The notes under the pieces are model-generated. The model had not been told where the DNA came from. It saw only the letters and a list, made by a program, of their open reading frames with translations, and ran no database searches. The position numbers and the translations under genes are program-made. Below are positions 62,622-64,000 of a stretch of 64,000 bases of DNA, in pieces; positions within the stretch are counted from its first letter, which is position 1; each line of letters opens with the position of its first letter. The stretch comes from Ooceraea biroi (Eukaryota > Arthropoda > Insecta > Hymenoptera > Formicidae), in the NCBI RefSeq assembly GCF_003672135.1, contig NC_039506.1, positions 23,530,497 through 23,594,496 on the forward strand, written 5' to 3'.

Positions 62622-64000
62622 GTGAGTACGATTACATTATCGTAATAACTTGCATCTTGTCACCAATAACCGCTTCAAATATTTTTTTTTTAAACTTTAA
62701 TGTTGAACGTCGATACTTTACGTAACAATTTATGTAAGGCTGTCGCGCGTAGCGAGTAATTATCTTCTAAATCGGTCCTGCGCGCATACCTGCGCGATCT
62801 ACATTCGGCAAGGAACGTAATTTACTCGAGGCCGATCTTGCCGAGTTGTCGTGGGTCTTTTGATGGAGAGAGATCGTACGAATAATTTGCTCGAGTTTCG
62901 CGACCATCGTGATCAAAAGCGACCACCGCAATCACTCTCGCACAAACAGACAGCTCGCGGTTGAACGTTCCCGTAAACCGCGTTTTCCGTCCGTGCGATT
63001 TCGTTTCTGAAATTTTTGTCGCGCAACTAGTCGTTACATCACACGCGTGGATTTTATGTGGGACCATCGTAGAACCGGTCCGAAAACTGTTGGACTCGAG
63101 TGAAGGATAAAAACAGCTGCGCGAAATCGCGCGATTCTCGCCTCGTCATTATTAGAGCGCAGATTTTGTTGTAGCTAGCGATTAATTAAACGCGTTTATG
63201 TAAAAGTAATTTCTAATAATTCTAATCGAAATGAAAGAAGCGGACACGAAATTCCTTTCCGGAAATCGTGGCGAACATTAGTACCCATAAGCGATTATAA
63301 TTATTATAGCCAAGAACGTTCGGCTTATCGAGCATCGGCACGCATTGCGCGATAAACATCAACGTCGTTACTTCGGGCTAAACTTTCGAGCGTTTCGAAA
63401 AATCCGCTGCGATGAAAACTCTGCCCGCTCGAGGATTTAATCTCGGCCAGTCCCGATCGATTTAATGCGATCCTGCGGCTCGCGCTCGCACGCACACGAA
63501 TCCACCGTCCGGACCTTCGTCGGAGAACCGGGAACTCGTCTGTCCTTCCGGGTTGTACCCGCGACTCCTCTCACTTTCGTCGTGCGACGACCTCGTCGCG
63601 ACGCATTTTTCCTCCTGGCATAACGGCATAAATCCTCGCCGAACGGCGGCATCGAAATCGCCGAGTAATTGCGTGACGCTCTCGTCGCGCGTGGGAGAGC
63701 CTTTTCTCCGTGTGCTCGGACGTATGAATGGGTCTCTTAAAAAAAAGAAAGAAAGAGAAGAAACGTATCCCATCGCACGACTTCATTCGTAAGGTAGTTT
63801 CGCACTGTTGTGCCGCGTCTTCCTGCGTTACGCCGCGAGATTCACCTGCTCGCGCGCCGTGAAAGCGCGCAATCTGCGAGGATCGTGCGTGCGATCGAAT
63901 CGCGCCGCGAGCTTCTCACTCTTCTCGTCGTTTTCAATCTCGGGCAAAGCTCGTTCCGATCGAATCTCGCCGACTTGAAGAAAGTTACGTGATCATGGCT
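62622..64000 (+). other. Presumed first intron, no exon recognised
   Basis: From the GTGAGT donor to the window end I find no credible coding exon. The DNA is CpG-rich with scattered short frames. The last bases read ATGGCT, but no splice acceptor precedes them, so I do not call a start there. Confidence 0.4.

Noticed and set aside
63996..64000. ATGGC at the window end as a start codon
   Set aside because: There is no acceptor or recognisable upstream UTR, and too little sequence to judge.
1..64000. CRISPR arrays, bacterial operons, rRNA or tRNA genes
   Set aside because: The window is nuclear eukaryotic DNA. I found no regularly spaced repeats, and no convincing tRNA cloverleaf or rRNA segment by eye. 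A tRNAscan or Rfam search would be decisive.

Overview
This is a eukaryotic nuclear window, most likely from an ant or another aculeate hymenopteran. The genes are split by short GT-AG introns (one is GC-AG), and the proteins are clearly insect-like. The non-coding DNA alternates AT-rich stretches with CpG-rich stretches full of CGCG strings, which suits a sparsely methylated hymenopteran genome. The assignment is inferred from composition and protein similarity recalled from memory; no search was run.

Layout. Positions 1 to about 38143 contain no exon I can recognise. They hold microsatellites, small inverted repeats, one short terminal-inverted-repeat element and many TAATTA-type motifs, and look like a gene desert or a very long upstream or intronic region. 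From 38 kb the window is gene-bearing. The + strand carries diablo/KLHL20 (38204-41655, five coding exons), a canopy 3/4-type ER protein (45545-46757, five exons), a secreted C-type lectin (51653-52558, three exons) and the visual-type G protein gamma subunit Ggamma30A (53569-58330, two exons around a 4.5-kb intron). Mitochondrial ribosomal protein S33 lies on the - strand (47141-47491), convergent with canopy. At 62619 an ATG is followed at once by a consensus splice donor, probably the first exon of a gene continuing beyond the window.

The genes do not form one pathway: ubiquitin-ligase adaptor, ER chaperone-like protein, mitoribosome subunit, immune-type lectin and phototransduction G protein are ordinary insect neighbours.

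Most notable signals. (1) The diablo TAG stop is followed by 51 further in-frame codons. They contain six Thr-Pro-(Leu/Val/Pro) triplets whose DNA differs mainly at synonymous sites, which suggests stop-codon readthrough or an alternative C-terminus. (2) A 473-bp, almost fully palindromic TA-flanked element (50248-50720) interrupts one copy of a duplicated lectin promoter and start region. The intact, unoccupied copy lies 0.8 kb downstream and drives the lectin gene, so filled and empty sites sit side by side. The insertion point is inside a TATA-like box. (3) A related short element with similar ends sits in the Ggamma30A intron.
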